Shown here: positions 32,718 through 33,482 of the stretch, piece by piece
Position numbering within the stretch: the first letter of the stretch is position 1
Layout: each line of letters starts with the position of its first letter
Assembly: GCA_937973585.1 (NCBI GenBank)
Contig: CALJKN010000012.1
Coordinates: 1-33,482, forward strand
Direction of reading: 5' to 3'
DNA length: 33,482 bases
From: an uncultured Helicobacteraceae bacterium
GTDB lineage: Bacteria; Campylobacterota; Campylobacteria; Campylobacterales; UBA6016
Notes under the pieces: generated by a model
Seen by the model: only the letters and a program-made list of their open reading frames with translations
What the model was told of the DNA's origin: nothing
Databases searched by the model: none
Translations under genes and position numbers: made by a program

Positions 32718-33272
32718 ATGCAGATAACTGTTAGAGGCGAAACGGCAGAGCTATTAGGAAAAGAGCTAAGATTTAAAGATGAGGCTCCGGCGGCTAGAGT
32801 GTACGATTTGGAGGGCAAAGAACTGGTAGTCGGTATGATAGCACCAAAGCCTCAGCTTTTTATCGTAATCCCGTCGCTAAAAACAGAGGTTTGCTCTTAC
32901 GGGGCAAAAAAATTTGATGAACTTTTGGGAGAGATAAAAAACATATCTTCATACATTATCACGGCTGATTCAGCTGAAAATATAGCCTCCTTCACCGACA
33001 AAACGTGTCTAAAAAACGTGACGATACTGATGGATAAAAATCTTGAATTTGGAAAAAAATACGGTGTCCTAATAGGCTCCGGCGTACTAAAAGACAAACT
33101 AGCCCGTTCCGTATTTATAGCCGACGAAAACGGCCTTATAGTATACACGCAAGTTGTGCCGGAGATCGTAGACGAGGTAAACTATGATGAGTGTATGGAG
33201 GCCATCAAAAAAGCGATAGAGCCAAAACCCCACGACCCGCACCACAACCACGAAAACTGGATGAGGCATTGA
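32718..33272 (+). CDS. tpx: Thiol peroxidase (Tpx/atypical 2-Cys peroxiredoxin)
   Basis: The product is 184 aa. A strong GGAGG precedes the ATG. The peroxidatic site is PSLKTEVC (Cys 59, with Thr 56), the resolving Cys is probably Cys 97, and the catalytic Arg is in LARSVFIAD (Arg 130). VPEIVDEVNYDEC matches the family C-terminus. Usual Tpx is about 165 aa; the extra 13 residues form a His-rich tail (HDPHHNHENWMRH), which may bind metal. It reduces hydrogen or lipid peroxides with thioredoxin. It is more diverged than typical Tpx. It converges on the gene at 33294. Confidence 0.85.
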   Translation: MQITVRGETAELLGKELRFKDEAPAARVYDLEGKELVVGMIAPKPQLFIVIPSLKTEVCSYGAKKFDELLGEIKNISSYIITADSAENIASFTDKTCLKNVTILMDKNLEFGKKYGVLIGSGVLKDKLARSVFIADENGLIVYTQVVPEIVDEVNYDECMEAIKKAIEPKPHDPHHNHENWMRH

Positions 33273-33293
33273 GCCTCTCCCGTTCTCTTGTTG

Positions 33294-33482
33294 CTATTTC
33301 CCTTTTTTGAGCCGTTTTGCGGCGTTGTCTATATACTCTACAAAATCCCTCTCGACTTTTGAGATCTCGTCTTTTGTGCTCTCTTTGTATTTTTCATACT
33401 CGCCGTGCGCTTTTTGCATAGCCTGCTCGTGACTGATTTTGTCTGCCGTGAGCCGTTCGGTGCATTTTGTTTTCGGGGAAAC
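33294..33482 (-). CDS. 3' end of an unrecognised gene, truncated by the window edge
   Basis: On the minus strand the frame is open from the window edge to a TAG at 33296-33294, 62 codons. The segment is highly charged and helical, with EYEKYKESTKDEISKVE and ending AAKRLKKGK, without hydrophobic stretches, so it is a soluble C-terminal helix. It is convergent with tpx, 21 nt away, without a terminator. The frame matches the local Lys/Glu codon style. Function cannot be inferred. Confidence 0.6.
   Translation of the reverse strand, partial: VSPKTKCTERLTADKISHEQAMQKAHGEYEKYKESTKDEISKVERDFVEYIDNAAKRLKKGK

Noticed and set aside
1..33482. tRNA or rRNA genes
   Set aside because: No cloverleaf with a terminal CCA-type acceptor or rRNA core sequence was recognised on either strand.

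Overview
The window looks like a chromosomal segment of a Campylobacterota (former Epsilonproteobacteria) bacterium, perhaps a Sulfurimonas/Sulfuricurvum-like free-living species. The reasons are the Mla operon type (STAS-MlaE fusion, MlaF, MlaD, auxiliary lipoprotein), the many TTG starts with good Shine-Dalgarno sites, -10-dominated T-rich promoters, tightly overlapping start/stop codons, and GH57-based glucan enzymes. The genus is an inference. No rRNA, tRNA, CRISPR array, transposase or integrase was seen, and no stretch over about 300 bases lacks a gene; the largest gene-poor gap is about 23415-23675.

Layout. (1) 1-1022 is visibly AT-richer than the rest and carries three unrecognised small genes, two or three of them membrane-associated. 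(2) 1150-1761 is an exported ankyrin protein. (3) 1872-7073 is an Mla-type lipid transport operon (STAS-MlaE, MlaF, MlaD, ABC-auxiliary lipoprotein) ending in a large MscS channel. (4) 7241-21773 is a long same-strand run for alpha-glucan and sugar-phosphate metabolism: an atypical pyruvate kinase, a nucleotidyltransferase fused to a degenerate phosphohexomutase, a GH57 amylase, a GH57 4-alpha-glucanotransferase, a GalT-like uridylyltransferase, a DUF4912 protein, a GH57 branching enzyme and a ROK sugar kinase, followed by a membrane metallophosphoesterase and BluB. A perfect bidirectional terminator closes it. (5) 21800-23414 (minus) holds an exported pentapeptide-repeat protein with a polylysine tail and a CitE-like lyase. 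(6) 23676-29915 is a complete export system: TolC, HlyD adaptor, double-ATPase ABC subunit and two ABC-2 permeases, resembling YbhGFSR plus TolC. (7) 29912-32581 (minus) is a soluble double-Cache protein with a CheW domain. (8) 32718-33272 is a thiol peroxidase with a His-rich tail, convergent with the 3' end of another gene (33294-33482, minus).

The most unexpected structure is a family of small intergenic repeats, five blocks at 1764-1846, 3729-3816, 7036-7127, 7129-7214 and 16823-16924. Each holds a hairpin with an invariant GGC-(AAA/TTT)-GCC apex and mismatched base(s) directly below it. The outer stem differs between blocks while remaining self-complementary. One copy has perfect 11-bp terminal inverted repeats, and another supplies the stop codon and last residues of the MscS gene. 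No protein that would move or bind these elements is visible here.

How the genes work together: the glucan run can build branches, rearrange and hydrolyse internal alpha-glucan, phosphorylate free glucose and feed lower glycolysis. Glycogen synthase and phosphorylase are not in the window. The Mla operon and the TolC/ABC operon are two envelope transport systems, one for phospholipid traffic and one for export of an unknown small molecule.
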